64,000 bases of DNA from Meandrina meandrites (GCA_963693305.1 OY855913.1:18301288-18365287); one strand, 5' to 3'. Positions 1-12,734 are shown, numbered from the stretch's first letter. Numbers and translations are program-made. Notes: a model not told the origin generated them from the sequence alone.

Positions 1-67
1 AATAATCAAAACCTTCTCGATGCATTTTCATTTCTGGTCTCTGAAAAAGTGAATTTTCATTCGCAAA

Positions 68-3000
68 ATGGCTAGCATTCAAGCGGATACCTCTACTGAG
101 GAACGTTGTAACAGGTAAGGTGATTTTTACGTCGTCCGAGTTCATTTTAGCGTGAGTTTCGTCTAATTTCGGGATTTACCCGGCGATAGTCATGAGCTCG
201 GTTGGAAAAATTGTAAGCTTACACGTGTCACTAGATGACTGCGGTCGCTTTAGCGACCTCCGTACCCCTATAGAATACAAGGCCACTTTCATCCATATAC
301 CAAACGAGCTGGCTTGTTTGGCTCGTTTTCCCACTGCCGAGGCAGACGAGCCAACATCTCTGCTTTCTCGCTCTTTATATTCACTGCCGAGCCCTTTGCT
401 TGTGATAACTTTTCTATTAGCAAATTCTTTTATGCACTGTCTGTAGTCTTAGATACAAAATTTAGAATTCTTATGGATAGTTTCATTCTTTTAAAAACTT
501 TGGTCTCCTCTCTAATGGTCTATTACCCTGTGGTTGTGGTGTCTCACATTTGCAGACTGCAGACCGCAGACTGCGATTGCTTTTTAGCCGTTTGTAGGGC
601 AAATAGTGATGCCCCAAAGAGCCAAAGAACAGCTAACCACAAGCAGACTGCAGTGAAGGCTAGCTGCAAGCAAATGGCAGTGAAAAGTAACCGCAAGCAG
701 TCTGCAGTCTGCAAATGTCACACACCGCTGTGGTTGTGGGTGATATTCAGCCTGTTTTTTGAGCCCTCAATTGGGACATGCCATTTCTTATCTGCACCTC
801 CTTCCCTCCCCCCTACAGAAGGTACGATTCTGACAGGTTCAAAACCTCTATTAGGGGTTTTGCATGGCAGGAACAACAGGAACAATAGAATCCTGCCATG
901 CAACATGGTTGCCATGCAAAGCCTCAGATTCCGACGCCCAAGAATGTGCAAGGATAACTTTCCACCAGGGTAGGGTAAAGTTACGATTCCAACACCCGCA
1001 TGTAAGTAAATTCCAAATCCAAAACCCTCAGATGGGGTCAAATTGTGATTCTGATACACATCATTTTCTTTAAATTACATATTTTGTCAGGGTCTGAAAC
1101 ATGCCTTCCTTAACAGGAGAGGTGGGGAAGGGGGGGGGGGGGGGGGGGGACAAAGAAATTGGAATGTCCTTTTTTCACTCTCATTGCAAGTCTGTCTTGA
1201 CCCTTTTCATTATTGGAAAATCCTTGTTCACAGATTGAAGTACTTTTTGTCCTTTTTTTCAAATTTCTTGACATAAAGTTCTTGATTCAGACAGCTTTCT
1301 TGAAATGGTTTGGAGACAAGCATGATTCTTATACAAGCATTTGCTAGTGGATAAATCTTTACAGTCATAAATCCCAGAAAACACTGGTATTTTGCAAGTT
1401 TGTGAGCATTGAACCCTGCTGCAGAGCCAGACAAGCGACCAAATATAACCATCTTTAAAAGTGACCCTGTAGTGTGTAGTTGCTTCTTGAAGTGTTCACC
1501 AAATTCAAGAGTTTTGAAGTTATCCAAGTTGTTACTTGGATAGCGTGGAAAATTCAACGAGGTGCTGGATAGCCATGACAATGGTCACCGTTTGCAAAGA
1601 TCGGAGTTGTGCTGGTTCTGGGGTGGGATGCGGTGGGAGGAGTTCCCTATAATGAGCACTGCTTTGTGGCACTGGTCAGGAAGTTGCCCTACTTTTAACA
1701 GTTTTAAGTTTAAAATTTTAACAAATTAACAGTCTGAACTTGTTGTGAAAAAAAAAAAAAAGATTTTGGTCTGGGACTTGGTTGACCAGTGTTACATGCA
1801 TGACTCGTCAATAAAAAGAATCAACATTGGTACCTTTTAGGGCCAATTTGGGGTTGTACAAGTACATCTTTGTCCAATTTAGCCTGCTCCAGGCATTTGG
1901 TTAGTTGGGGAGCAGCATGGAGAACAGTGATTCGAAAAAAGAAAAAAATAGCCAAGTTGGCTATTTGCCAAGGGTTAGTCTGAAAGATGGGCTTGCCATT
2001 TTTACCACTTGCCATTCTTTGTGCTTAACCCATTGTAACCCAGTGCTTCCTAGTAAGTAACTGAATGTCTGGAACAGGCTTTGTTGCATGCGGCAAGGAT
2101 GGGACACAAATTGTTTTGTGTAAACCTGTTATGATTGTCACATACGGCATGTAAAAACTATTGAGCAACTCCTGGGAACTAATCTCGGTTACAGATGGTG
2201 CAGTATGTAGCTAAGCCACACTCCAAAATCTGAACCCAAATCTGAACAAAAAGGTGAGGCTTGTAGTCACTAGCATTTATGGTCCTTCCTTAGACTTCAT
2301 ATCAACGATGAGCAGCTAAAGAGGCGTATGCTGATGGCTGTTCCAAAGAAAGGAAGACTTTATGATCAGTGTATTGGTATACTGGAAAGAGCTGGAATAA
2401 AGGTATGATAGCACTGTTCCACATTCCTCTAGCCTGTTTGTTACCTTGTGGCATTTTTTTTTTTTTGTGGGTAATCATTTTCTTTTTTTTTTCACAATTT
2501 GGCTAAGGAAAAACTAAGCAGGCTAATTATAATTAACGTGCTCAGCCTGCTTTTTTGTCCTGTGTACTCTCAAATTTTCCTCAAATCTGTTTTTTAAGTG
2601 AAATTTCAGCCGGTGATTTATAAGCTATTTTCAGCAGTAATAACATGGATATTGCAAATGTACTAAAAGCCCGAAGCTATAAGTGGAGTGATTGGATTGT
2701 CAAGTTGAACTTTCATTCCAAGAATCAAAGCTCCTCTGGTTTATAGCCATTCTTTTAGAGAGAATACTAAAAATAACTAGTGTTATCTTTGGCTTGTATT
2801 ATTTTGTAGGTTATTAAAAAGTATGATGATTTTAGTGAGACCTTCTTTTCCTTTCAGTATCGCAAGAAAGCACGCCTGGATTTAGCTCTCTGCACCTCCC
2901 TTAACAGTACGTAGGTCTTAAGCACTTATTCTGTTGGCATTAACAGGTTTTACCACAAAATAGCTATTGTTTAAAATAATAGATCTACGTACATGTACAT

Positions 3001-6000
3001 AACATTTGAACAGCTATACAAAAAAAAGTTGATATCTTTTTTTTATGAATTTGCCCACAGTATTTACAATACTAAGACTACTAACAACACACTACTTATG
3101 ATACTAACACACCTACTTAAACTAAAATACAGCTACCTAATTTCAACTACGTAGACAATACACATGTACTAGCATCGCTACTTACGTCATTTACAATACA
3201 ACAACAACAACCTATACATTTTCTTCCATACAATTTTGTTTGGTGCTGCTGGTAATAATAATTAAGGTAAAACTAAATAGCTCACAATAACATTTTCATT
3301 ATATAACAGTACAATAATACTGATAAATTTTAATACTTTGTTTTAAAAAACTATCCTTTTCGCTACTCGGAGAAATTTCTTAAGAAATGGCTGTCTTCTT
3401 GATTATTTGAGTTTTGATAATTTTGATTTTGGTAATTATCTAGAAGGCCCGGCAAGCTAAGATTGTTATTACAGTGAGTGTTTTTTTTTCCAGTGGCTCT
3501 TGTCTTCCTCCCAGCTGCAGACATTGCTCTTTACGTTAGTCAAGGAAGGTCAGTGAACAAATCAAATTCATTAGTGGGGGCATGTTTGCCTTATTGCTAA
3601 TACTAATTAAAAATTACATTATGAGCTCGAGATTTCTATGAGGTGATAGTTGATGAGGCCACAGGCCGAATCAACTATCACCTCATAGAAATTGAGAGCG
3701 AATAATCTAATTGTTTTAGTAGAATTCTGACTGAAATAAACGCAAATAATGGTTTCTAATTATTTTTCTACGCATTATCGAACTATTAAACGCTTTAACA
3801 AACTCGCACACATTGAATTGTCCTTGGTAAATTTGCATTTGTTTACGCGCGTGCACCCGTTTTTCAATAATTTCAAGCTCTTAAAGTCAAGAAACCACTA
3901 ATGTCCTTCTTTTAGTCTTTTCGGGAATTTTTTTATCCATTTACATCTAAACTTCCTTCCAAAACTTCGGAAAAACAATAAAAACGTCGCATTTTGTGGA
4001 CGACCTTCGGCAACTGCACACTAATGGCTGATAGTGTTCAATAGCTCAGCCAATCACATTGCAGCATTTGCATTAGTGTACTAGTAGAATTCTACTAATA
4101 ATAATTATGGACTCTGAATGTTAAGTGATGCACTTTACTCTTGCCATGCCTCTTAACATTTTAGAGATACAAAAGGGTCCTCGATCCCTGGTGAAGTTTT
4201 TGGGGATCCTACCAAAATGGGGCAAGGTTGGGGAGACCAATATATGATCATGATGGACAAGCATCCGATCCAGGATGAAAATGGCAATACTCCTAGTCAT
4301 CCTTTGCTACAGAGACCACTAGGCTTGAAAATGTACTATGTTCCTGCATAAGTCTCTGTCGAGTGAGTGTAAAGCACATTAAAATTTTGTAGTTTGATGA
4401 GACCAGGGTCTGTTTTTTTTTCTCCACTTCAACAGTCATCACAACAACACAGTGATGATTGAAAGGTTTTTGGGTTTGAAATTTTCAATTGGATTTTTGG
4501 GGGTATGAAAATTTGGAAAGAGTTCTTTCTAAAAACACTAACTTGCCAAATTTTCCTGTTGGTGTCTCTAGTGTTGTTAATAAAATGACTATCAGACAAG
4601 GGAAAGATAAATTCAGATGGTATGATGAATAAACAAACATGAGCATTCAATTTCTAATGTTTTTCTTTGTTAGTACCCCTTTCTGGAAATTTTTTAAAAG
4701 GGTTGGAGATTCGACATGGGATTTTATGGGTGGTTAATTTTTTTGTCCAGGGATTTTTTTGGGTCTTGATTTTTGACCCCATTTGATCATTTCCATCACT
4801 TGAAATCCCGAGTACCATGCACCCTGCAGCTATGACACCAATTGCAATAGCCCAAGACTTCAACTGTGGTGGTTATAAAAAGAAGAGCTTGATGTAGTTT
4901 ATGACATTATTGATGATTAAAACAACACTTTTTCATCAGAATTGACTTGGGTATCACAGGACAGGATGTTGTGGCAGAAAGTGGAGGAGAAGGTGCCATT
5001 ACCATTCACAATAAATCATTTTACGATACAGATGCAGGGCTGCAAATATTTTTTTTTTGCTTTAAAGGACGTGTCCAACTTAATCACCATGTTGATCGGA
5101 CAAATCACCATTTTGACTGGACAAAACAAAAGTGAGACCGGATGTCGTATTTAAGTACTGCTCGATATGCAAACCTGCTAATCTAATGCTTTGTCAATGC
5201 AAAACATTGGTCCGGACATTCTGTCCAACTATAGTTGGGATTTCATCGGACATTTGCAAATTTTGGTCGGCCACTGTCCGATGTCTGACTGTTATTTGCA
5301 GCCTTGCAGATGAACTCTGCTTAATCATGATCAGTACATAACAGACATGCTATTTATACAAACACAATGGTTTCAATAAAATTGTGGGTAGCTGCTTTGA
5401 ATAGAGTTACCCATAATTTGAAAGAAGTCAGTTATTATGAAGCAATTAGTACATGTCACTGACACTTTTTTCACTCATTGAAAGCACTAGTACTGCAAAC
5501 ACCTCTTTGGTTTAAATTTTTTAAACCAGTTTGATTGTTATTTTTCATTGACTGATTTCAGTGATATTATAACCTGAAACAAGGAAAATAAAAGTCAAAC
5601 TGGTTTGTAAAATTTTAAGCCAATTTTAATTAATTTTAATTTTAAATAAATTTAAACCACAACAAACATTATGCACCTACTGGCACGATGAGTCACGCTA
5701 ATGACGATGAAACATTATATCAAAGATACGTGCCCTAAATATCGCCTGCTACTGAAAACCGTTATTTCAGTTTTTTTTTTTTTTTCAGTTCATGAACTTT
5801 TAAAGCTTGGATTTGGCAAGTGCAAACTAGCAGTGCAGGTGAGTAAAGGGACAATTTTATTTATTGTTTCAATACATATCTGACTTATAGTTTATAATTT
5901 CTCCTTAAGGAGGTGACCTTTTCTTTGTGGTTGTTAGGAAAATTTTATTTGTCGTGACCAATAGGGTGTGTAGCTAGCCCTCCTTACTGTCGTCTTGTCA

Positions 6001-9000
6001 GTTTTCATAGTGGCTCAGTTGGGTCCTCATCTTTTCTGCAGAGGTCAAGCTGCTTTAAATTGCCTCATCCCTCTCACATTCCCAGCCAAATGTGCTATTA
6101 TTGTCAGCAAATTTTACATTAAATGTTACTGATGGAATTCAGTGTTCAGTAGAGCTGGTAATTTTAATCAATGCTGTTTTTGCAAACAGGCAGCTGTAAC
6201 ATCAAACATTACAAGTGCTGAAGAACTTGTTGGTATGGATAGCCATTATTCATAATCTTAATTTTATCATTTTTTATTGGGAAGAATTCACTCAATTCCT
6301 TCTGTCCGTCCATCTGTCCTTTCTTCCTTCATTCATTCATTCATTTTCTCTCTCACACACAGGAAAAAGAATAGTCACATCATTTCCAAATGTAACAAGG
6401 AAGTACTTTGCTGTAAGTGAATAAAGACTAAGAAGTTTTAAATATAAGTTTTTAATGTAAGTTATACTTACAGATGAAAGAAGCTTCTTGTAAGAAGTTA
6501 ATGCCAAAAATTATTTTAAACCACAACATATACAATATTAACAGAAACTCATAAGGAGTTGAAACGTGTAACGCGCGTTCACAGCGTTCGAACATTCAGT
6601 ACCATATTTGGAAACACAAGGAGTTTGCACGCGAATGATTTACACACGTAACGACACACGCAAGAAAATTTTCGCTTTTGCGGTTAGTCACTTGAATTCC
6701 GACCTAAACGCCGTGAATTATTCACAGAAGCTAAAGAAATTCATTAAGAGTATCCAAGTGAAGTTCTCCGGACCATTAAATGACGATGAAACAGAGGAAT
6801 TTAACCAAGTTTAACCTTATTTAACCAAAGTTGTTTAAAAACAAGATTACGCCATTTAGCGCGAGCTAGCGCGCGCTGTGAATTTAATTCAAATATTGCA
6901 ATTTTGATTGGTTGATTTTTCTCTCGTGGTTTTCCAAATATGGTACTTAATGGCAACGAATGTTCAAACGCTTTGTACAATGTGAATCATAGGGAGTTAC
7001 ACGTTTCAACCCTTATGGGTTTCTGATATTAATGCATATGAATCTGTATTGTTTTATTTATGCCCAGCAATTTGATCCTGACAACACAACAAAAATAAAT
7101 TATGTCAGTGGATCAGTTGAGGTAAGCGTTTGATTTTAATCAGTAATACATTTAGTTGTGGCTTCCAGTGTTTCTATTGCTCATTTCTTCATAGCACAAA
7201 GTTCTTTTAATTGATTTTGTCTTTACTCAAGTGTTTTTTGTCCTTGGTCTTCAAAGATGACCTTGATCACATAATCTGGAAATTTTCTACATGTAACTGG
7301 AATATTCAGGTGGAAGCAGACCACTGACTGATTTGAGCACAAAATTCAGAAGTAAAGTTTAATGCAGAATGTAACTGAGTACTGTACACATATCCAGAAT
7401 CAATGTTCTCACACTGTATGAAAGTGGAGTTTGTGCAGAATATTGCTGTAAAAATTATGAGCCACAAGGATCCTTCAATCCCCAGGATTGGTTAAATCAG
7501 TGAAAAAGAGTTCATGTGGTAATAATTTGAGGCAAGTACAAGCTACTGTCACTTGTAAAAGGTGATGGACAAAAGACTGACCCCCAGTCCATGGACTGCC
7601 CCGATGGACTACCCAAATGGACTACTCTTAACTGGACTACCCCTAAGAAATCCTATTTTGAATGAGTAGTATTGAAAGAACTGCTATTTCCGGTGGTGGA
7701 CAAAAGACTGACCCCCAGTCCATGGACTACCCCGATGGACTACCCAAATGGACTACCCTTAAATTGACTACCCCTAAGAAATCCTATTTTGAATGAGTAG
7801 TATTGAAAGAACTGCAGCTACTTCCGGTGGTGGACAAAAGACTGACCCCCAGCCCATGGACTACCCCGATGGACTACAAATGGACTACTCTTAAATGGAC
7901 TACCCTTAAGAAATCCTATTTTGAATGAGTAGTATTGAAAGAACTGCAGCTACTTCCGGTGGTGGACAAAAGACTGACCCCCAGTCCATGGACTACCCCG
8001 ATGGACTACCCAAATGGACTACCCTTAAATGGACTACCTCAAAGAAATCCTATTTTGAATGAGTAGTATTGAAAGAACTGCTATTTCCGGTGGTGGACAA
8101 AAGACTGACCCCCAGTCCATGGACTACCCCGATGGATTACCCATGGCAAATAGACTACCTAAATGGACTACCCTTAAATGGACTACCCCTAAGAAATCCT
8201 ATTTTGAACGAGTAGTATTGAAAAAACTGCTATTTCTGGTGGTGGACAAAAGACTGACCCCCAGTCCATGGACTACACCGATGGACTACCCATGGCAAAT
8301 AGACTACCAAAATGGACTACCCTTAAATGGACTACCCCTAAAAAATCCTATTTCACTACCCTGGAGCTCCCAGGGACCAATAATATTAAGAATACATTGT
8401 GTTACCCTTACAATATAAAGAGCTAACCGTAAACAGGCTAACTAAAGTGCATAGCAGGCTAACCGGAGTGAATAGTAGGCTAACTGGAGTGCATAGTAGG
8501 CTAACCGGAGTGAAAAGTAGGCTAACCAGAGGGTGCTATTTTCATGATCTGTGATCGGCCCTTTTTTTCCCATGAAATCTGAAATGGCTTGTTTTTTCCT
8601 TGTGAATCGTGATTTCCATGGTTGCTGCAAACCATGATTTTCCAAAACGTTTTCTTTTATTTCCCATGAAGCATGAAATGCCAAAGTTATATTTTTCGTG
8701 AATTGTGAAAGGGCTGTTTTATTTTCCGTTAAATGTGATGAATACCCCACTTTACCATCCTCTAACCAGAGTGAAAAGTAGGCTACCCAAAGTGAGTAGT
8801 AAAAGGAGTGCTATTTTGATAGCTAAAATAGCTTAACCACCCTCGTTCCCAGTGCCTTTCAAGGTCAATGCGATTCCTGTATTTAGGCGCTAATTGTGTC
8901 CGTGAGGATTAAAATAAAGAAGGTGCATGCAATGTAAGTATGGAAATAGCAGTTCTTTCAATACTACTCATTCAAAATAGGAATATCTTAGGGGTAGTCC

Positions 9001-12000
9001 ATTTAAGGGTAGTCCATTTAGGTAGTCCATTTGGGTAGCCCATCGGGGTAGTCCATGGACTGGGGGTCAGTCTTTTGTCCATCACCCTTGTAAAATATCA
9101 TTTGATTGCTGGCCTTTTAGGTTGCTTGCAGCCTTGGAGTTGCTGATGGCATTGGTGAGTAGTGTCACCACCTTTAAACTTCTTCATAACTTGTGTAAAG
9201 AATATTTTCAGAACTTTTAACAGTCAAGAAACACTGATGAGTTTTTCTTTTAGTTGATCTTGTTGAAACTGGGGACACTATGCGAGCAGCTGGCCTTGAA
9301 GTGGTATCAGAAATTTTGCAGACAGAGGTGCAATAAATTTCTTAGTATCTATATAACTCTTGGTCAAGGACTAACTCAGACTGAGGAAAGCCAAGCTGCC
9401 CTTTAATTGTGAATAATGTGTTATCGTTTCAGTATGACCTGTGTGATGCAGGTTATGTTCTCATGTGCCAACTTGTAACTATACCATCGAATTTATAAGA
9501 GAACATAAGGAATCGGCAGTTTGAACCACCTCAGAGAGAAGCATGATATGGTCCCAGATCTGATGTCACATCAAGCTTTAAGATTTTAATAAAGTAATTT
9601 CAGTGAGATTAGAGTTAACTTGATTGCCATATTTTTAAAAGATTGGTTAATAAATAACATAGAAATTTAGTTTTTAACTCTTCTCACATTTGTTTACAGG
9701 CTGTGCTCATTGCAAACCCTAATTCTCATTTTCAGGTGTGTATGTTATACATGTACTTCTATTAACTACACATGGATAAATAAATATTTATTATGTTGTG
9801 GATTATTATATAGTACCCTGAGCCCATTCAAGAGAACTGCAGAGAAATTCCTTCATGAAGATCAATCATCAGTCAAAAAAGGCTTTTTGACTTCTAATTT
9901 ATAATTTGATAGCAATTATACAGCAAGCGGTTGAACTGACAGCTAGGATGTTTGCTTTCAGTGATCAGAGCACATATGTACTGTATATATATTATATGTA
10001 ATAATGTGCAGTTCCAGAAAATATCCATACCCACCCCATGGAAGGTCAATGAAAATTCTGAGGGGGTGGGGGGTCTTGAAAGCTAAAATTTTAAAATGAA
10101 TGTATGGGGCTTAACTGGAATTTCCAGAGAGGTGGGGGGATTCAAACCAAAAAACCTTCCATGGGAGGGGTATGGATATTTTCTGGAACAACACAATAAA
10201 AAAACTTGTCAAATGTTTGTTCAAAAATTTTTAACTTACAGGATGTGATTAAGACTGTAAAGTCAAGACTTGAAGGAATCATCAGTGCAAACAAGTTTGT
10301 TTCATGACTTTCTATTTTCCTTTTATACAATTTGTAATACCATAAATCTATAAAATTAATATAATTTTAAGGTGGTTTCCACTGAATGTTCAAGGAATAA
10401 AGGCAAAAATTAAGATAACAGGAAGGTGTACTGTAGCATGGTAACCTTTTGCATAAAGTTAAGAAGAACTTATCAAATCTTTAGCTCTCAAGCTGACCCC
10501 GTGAGAGAAGTAGTCTGAAGTTATCCATATTTTTGTTAAAACAGATGTTGCACGTCAGTTGAAAGCAAAATAACACGTGTTTTACAGTCAAGCGCATCGA
10601 ACCGTAGCCACCCGACTAAGTTTTTGACATCTTTTTGACAAGTTTATGATTAGTTTGTCTATGATTAGTTTGATGGCTTCCGGTTGCACAACAGTTCATA
10701 CGAACGATCTGTGAAACGTTCAGTTTCAACCGGTTTTACAAACCCAGAAGACATTTCCTGTACGAAACGTTAAGTTTGACCAAATTTTTGTCGGCATAAA
10801 ATTTATTTATCACCAGTTGAACTTGGCATAATCACTCGTGCGAAACATTGTTTGAAACCCTTTCAAACTCTGACGTTTGAAGACGAATCATGTAACGGTT
10901 GATACTCCGCCTTCCATTTTTCAAGGCATCTGATTGGTAGTTTAACACAACTGGAAGCCGTAAAACTCATAAAAGTAATCAAAAAGTTGTCAAAAAGATG
11001 TCAAAAACTTTAGTAAGAAATTTGAAAAAACTCTTTTAAGTGTCAAAAAACTGGAAATTAACAAACGTTTCGGGCTTAGCCCTTCTTCAGTGTTGTACAA
11101 CACTGAAGAAGGGCTAAGCCCGCAACATTTGTTAATTTCCAGTTTTTTGACACTTAAAAGAGTTTTTTCAAATTTCTTTACTATGATCCAAAGTGTCACG
11201 CATCATTGACTGCATTTGATTCCACTGTCAAAAACTTTGTTGGGTGGCTACGGTTGGAGGCGTTTGACTGTACTCATTTTTACAAGGTTTGAAATGAATT
11301 TCCTTTAGAATGCTGAGTTTGATCAGGGTCACTCAGAGAAATAGAGTACAGTGAGATGTTTCAAATAGTATATAAAATGTTACCTTGCTGTAAGTAGATT
11401 TTTGGTAATTAATGTTTGCACTTATTGCTCGAATTTTCAGTGGAATCCATCTTAAGTTGTTTATTTTATAATAATATTAATAAATAATAATAAAATAACA
11501 AAGGCTTTTAAAAGTGGTAAAACTGATCTGAGGACCTTTCGTTCTAAAAACATGTTGTTTTGATGAATATCATTTTTTTATTATATTTTTATTTGCTATG
11601 TATTTGATACTTTATAATTTGTATTTAATATTCATTAGTAATTAACTTTTTGGCCATAGATATGTGATGGTTGAATATAATGTGGAAAGAACAAATCTTG
11701 CAAAAGCACTGAAAATAACTCCTGGAAAGGTAAGAAGAATGACTGATGTGCATCTAAAACAGTAACATTAGATTTTTTTGTAAATTTAAATCTAAAAAAA
11801 ATAGAATTTAACTTTTATTTATACTCAGTTGTGTTTAAAGCTAGAATCCTGTGGGGCCTTGTATTCCAAAGTGGAATTAAGAAGTGGTGTTTTTTTTAAA
11901 CAAAGACAAATTAAAATTGAAATTTAAAATTTGTAGAGGGAGGGGACCAGAAAACTTGAGAAAAACCCTCAAAGCAAGGACAAACTAACTTCACATAATA

Positions 12001-12734
12001 ATGCAAATATGCGTGGGATTTGAACCTCAGGGCTACATTTGTGGGAGGTGAGTGCTCTCACCACTGTAGGAAAACTTTGAGTGTGCGTAATGTTTTTCTT
12101 GATCTGATTTATGTTCAGAGGTCTGCTACACTTTCTCCTTTGGATGACAATGACTGGGTAGCCGTTCAATCCATGATACTTCAACAAGAAGAGAATCACA
12201 TCCTCGACAAACTAGAGGGTTAGTATACATGCAAAGGGTAACAACCTCAATCCTTGTCATAACATTCGTCATCATCATGCCCAGTTGGCTTTATGATGAA
12301 TAATATATTTGACATTATATTATCACAATCTTTCTAGTCATCATCATCATCATCATCATCATCATCAATTTTCGTCTGAAATCGTCATTATCATCGCCAC
12401 GTATCGTGGTCATTCATTTTGTTAGCTAAATATTGTCACTTTGAAAATGACCAGCAAGATCTCTATTTGGTCTGGTAAATGTTTTGCTTTTTTTTGTTTT
12501 AAAAGCATTGGCTTGTATGATCTTTGTACAATGTTAAGATCCTCTATTAATAGCAATACTTTGATGACCACCAATTCCATTTTCACAACAGTCTACATGT
12601 ACACTGCAGTTGCTACAAAAGGAAAGTCACCAGTGCAGATATATATAAGAAATTTAATTGTTCTTTTTTCTTTTCTTGTAGAAGTAGGCGCTCATGATAT
12701 TGTGACATTCAACATACAGAACTGCCGTGTTTGA
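68..12734 (+). CDS. hisG: ATP phosphoribosyltransferase (histidine biosynthesis step 1), 16 coding exons
   Basis: Catalyses ATP + PRPP to phosphoribosyl-ATP, the committed step of histidine synthesis. Exons: 68-114, 2294-2402, 2858-2906, 3494-3548, 4940-4992, 5789-5838, 6190-6232, 6363-6412, 7068-7121, 9121-9154, 9254-9327, 9700-9735, 10242-10294, 11660-11729, 12119-12218, 12682-12734. All introns are GT-AG and all phases match. The total is 930 nt, or 309 residues plus TGA, against about 300 for bacterial and yeast enzymes. Landmarks: AVPKKGRLYD near residue 31, ALVFLPAADIALYV at 70-83, DLGITGQDVVAES at 89-101, IVTSF at 139, YVSGSVE at 164-170, and the PRPP-binding loop DLVETGDTMRAAGL at 183-196. 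The C-terminal regulatory domain (about 219-309) ends in NIQNCRV, like the fungal His1 terminus as I recall it. It is therefore a complete long-form enzyme, a form usually inhibited by histidine. The start at 68 is the only ATG in exon 1. The promoter lies outside the window. Confidence 0.93.
529..739. mobile_element. Small foldback element in hisG intron 1
   Basis: Inverted termini: CACATTTGCAGACTGCAGAC on the left matches the reverse complement of the right end near 700-722. The flanks carry the direct repeat CTGTGGTTGTGG (about 529-540 and 728-739), which may be a target duplication. There is no coding capacity. It looks like a non-autonomous DNA transposon (MITE). Confidence 0.5.
1130..1149. 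repeat. Poly-G tract (20 G) in hisG intron 1
   Basis: An uninterrupted run of G, a likely site of length polymorphism and sequencing error. No function is implied. Confidence 0.9.
3632..3702. repeat. Short hairpin in hisG intron 4
   Basis: Arms of about 30 nt read ATTTCTATGAGGTGATAGTT and its complement around a loop of about 10 nt. It probably marks one end of a larger foldback element extending toward 4090, whose other boundary I could not define. Confidence 0.55.
6542..7025. mobile_element. MITE with 7-bp target duplication in hisG intron 8
   Basis: A 484-bp element with inverted ends CAGAAACTCATAAGG and CCTTATGGGTTTCTG. Arm similarity extends inward through GTTGAAACGTGTAAC and ACCATATTTGGAAA. 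ATATTAA is duplicated at 6535-6541 and 7026-7032. The 68-codon ORF inside resembles no transposase that I know, so I call the element non-autonomous. Confidence 0.75.
7561..8350. repeat. Minisatellite of about 131-149 bp, six copies
   Basis: Copies start near 7561, 7692, 7826, 7958, 8089 and 8238. Each begins with a variant of GGTGGTGGACAAAAGACTGA and contains an internal sub-repeat TGGACTACCC. Each unit is a copy of the terminal repeat of the surrounding transposon. The last two units carry an added ATGGCAAATAGACTACC segment. Confidence 0.88.
7561..9086. mobile_element. Mutator-like non-autonomous element in hisG intron 9
   Basis: A 1526-bp element with matching inverted termini of about 47 bp beginning GGTGATGGACAAAAGACTGA. 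It is flanked by a perfect 9-bp direct repeat, CTTGTAAAA, at 7552-7560 and 9087-9095. Nine-base duplications are typical of the MuDR/MULE superfamily. The left terminus has been multiplied into a minisatellite (7561-8350), while the right end keeps one inverted copy (8940-9086). The middle (8420-8530) holds a second short tandem repeat of the GCTAACCGGAGTGAATAGTA type. No transposase is visible. Confidence 0.8.
10011..10189. mobile_element. 179-bp MITE in hisG intron 12
   Basis: Inverted ends GTTCCAGAAAATATCCATAC are followed by CCATGGAAGG on both arms, with a G-rich interior. No clear target duplication was found. It lies only 52 bp upstream of exon 13. Confidence 0.7.
10583..11272. mobile_element. 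690-bp terminal-inverted-repeat element in hisG intron 13
   Basis: The left end TACAGTCAAGCGCATCGAAC and the right end (reverse complement TACAGTCAAACGCCTCCAAC) share CCGTAGCCACCC and AAGTTTTTGACA further in. The target duplication is not clear. A long palindrome occupies the right-hand part (11012-11182). Confidence 0.65.
11012..11182. repeat. Near-perfect 170-bp palindrome
   Basis: The centre near 11096 reads CTTCAGTGTTGTACAACACT and has no spacer. The arms of about 85 nt, including GGGCTTAGCCC and TTTTTTGACACTTAAAAGAG, pair almost completely. DNA of this form can extrude a cruciform, and its transcript would fold into a long stem. Confidence 0.9.
12338..12367. repeat. (TCA)n microsatellite in the last hisG intron
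   Basis: Ten uninterrupted TCA triplets. Confidence 0.9.

Noticed and set aside
8442..8750. 102-codon minus ORF within the Mutator-like element
   Set aside because: Part of it translates the short tandem repeat at 8420-8530 and no transposase motif is visible.
10990..11199. 69-codon ORF
   Set aside because: It lies inside a palindrome, so both strands are open by symmetry.
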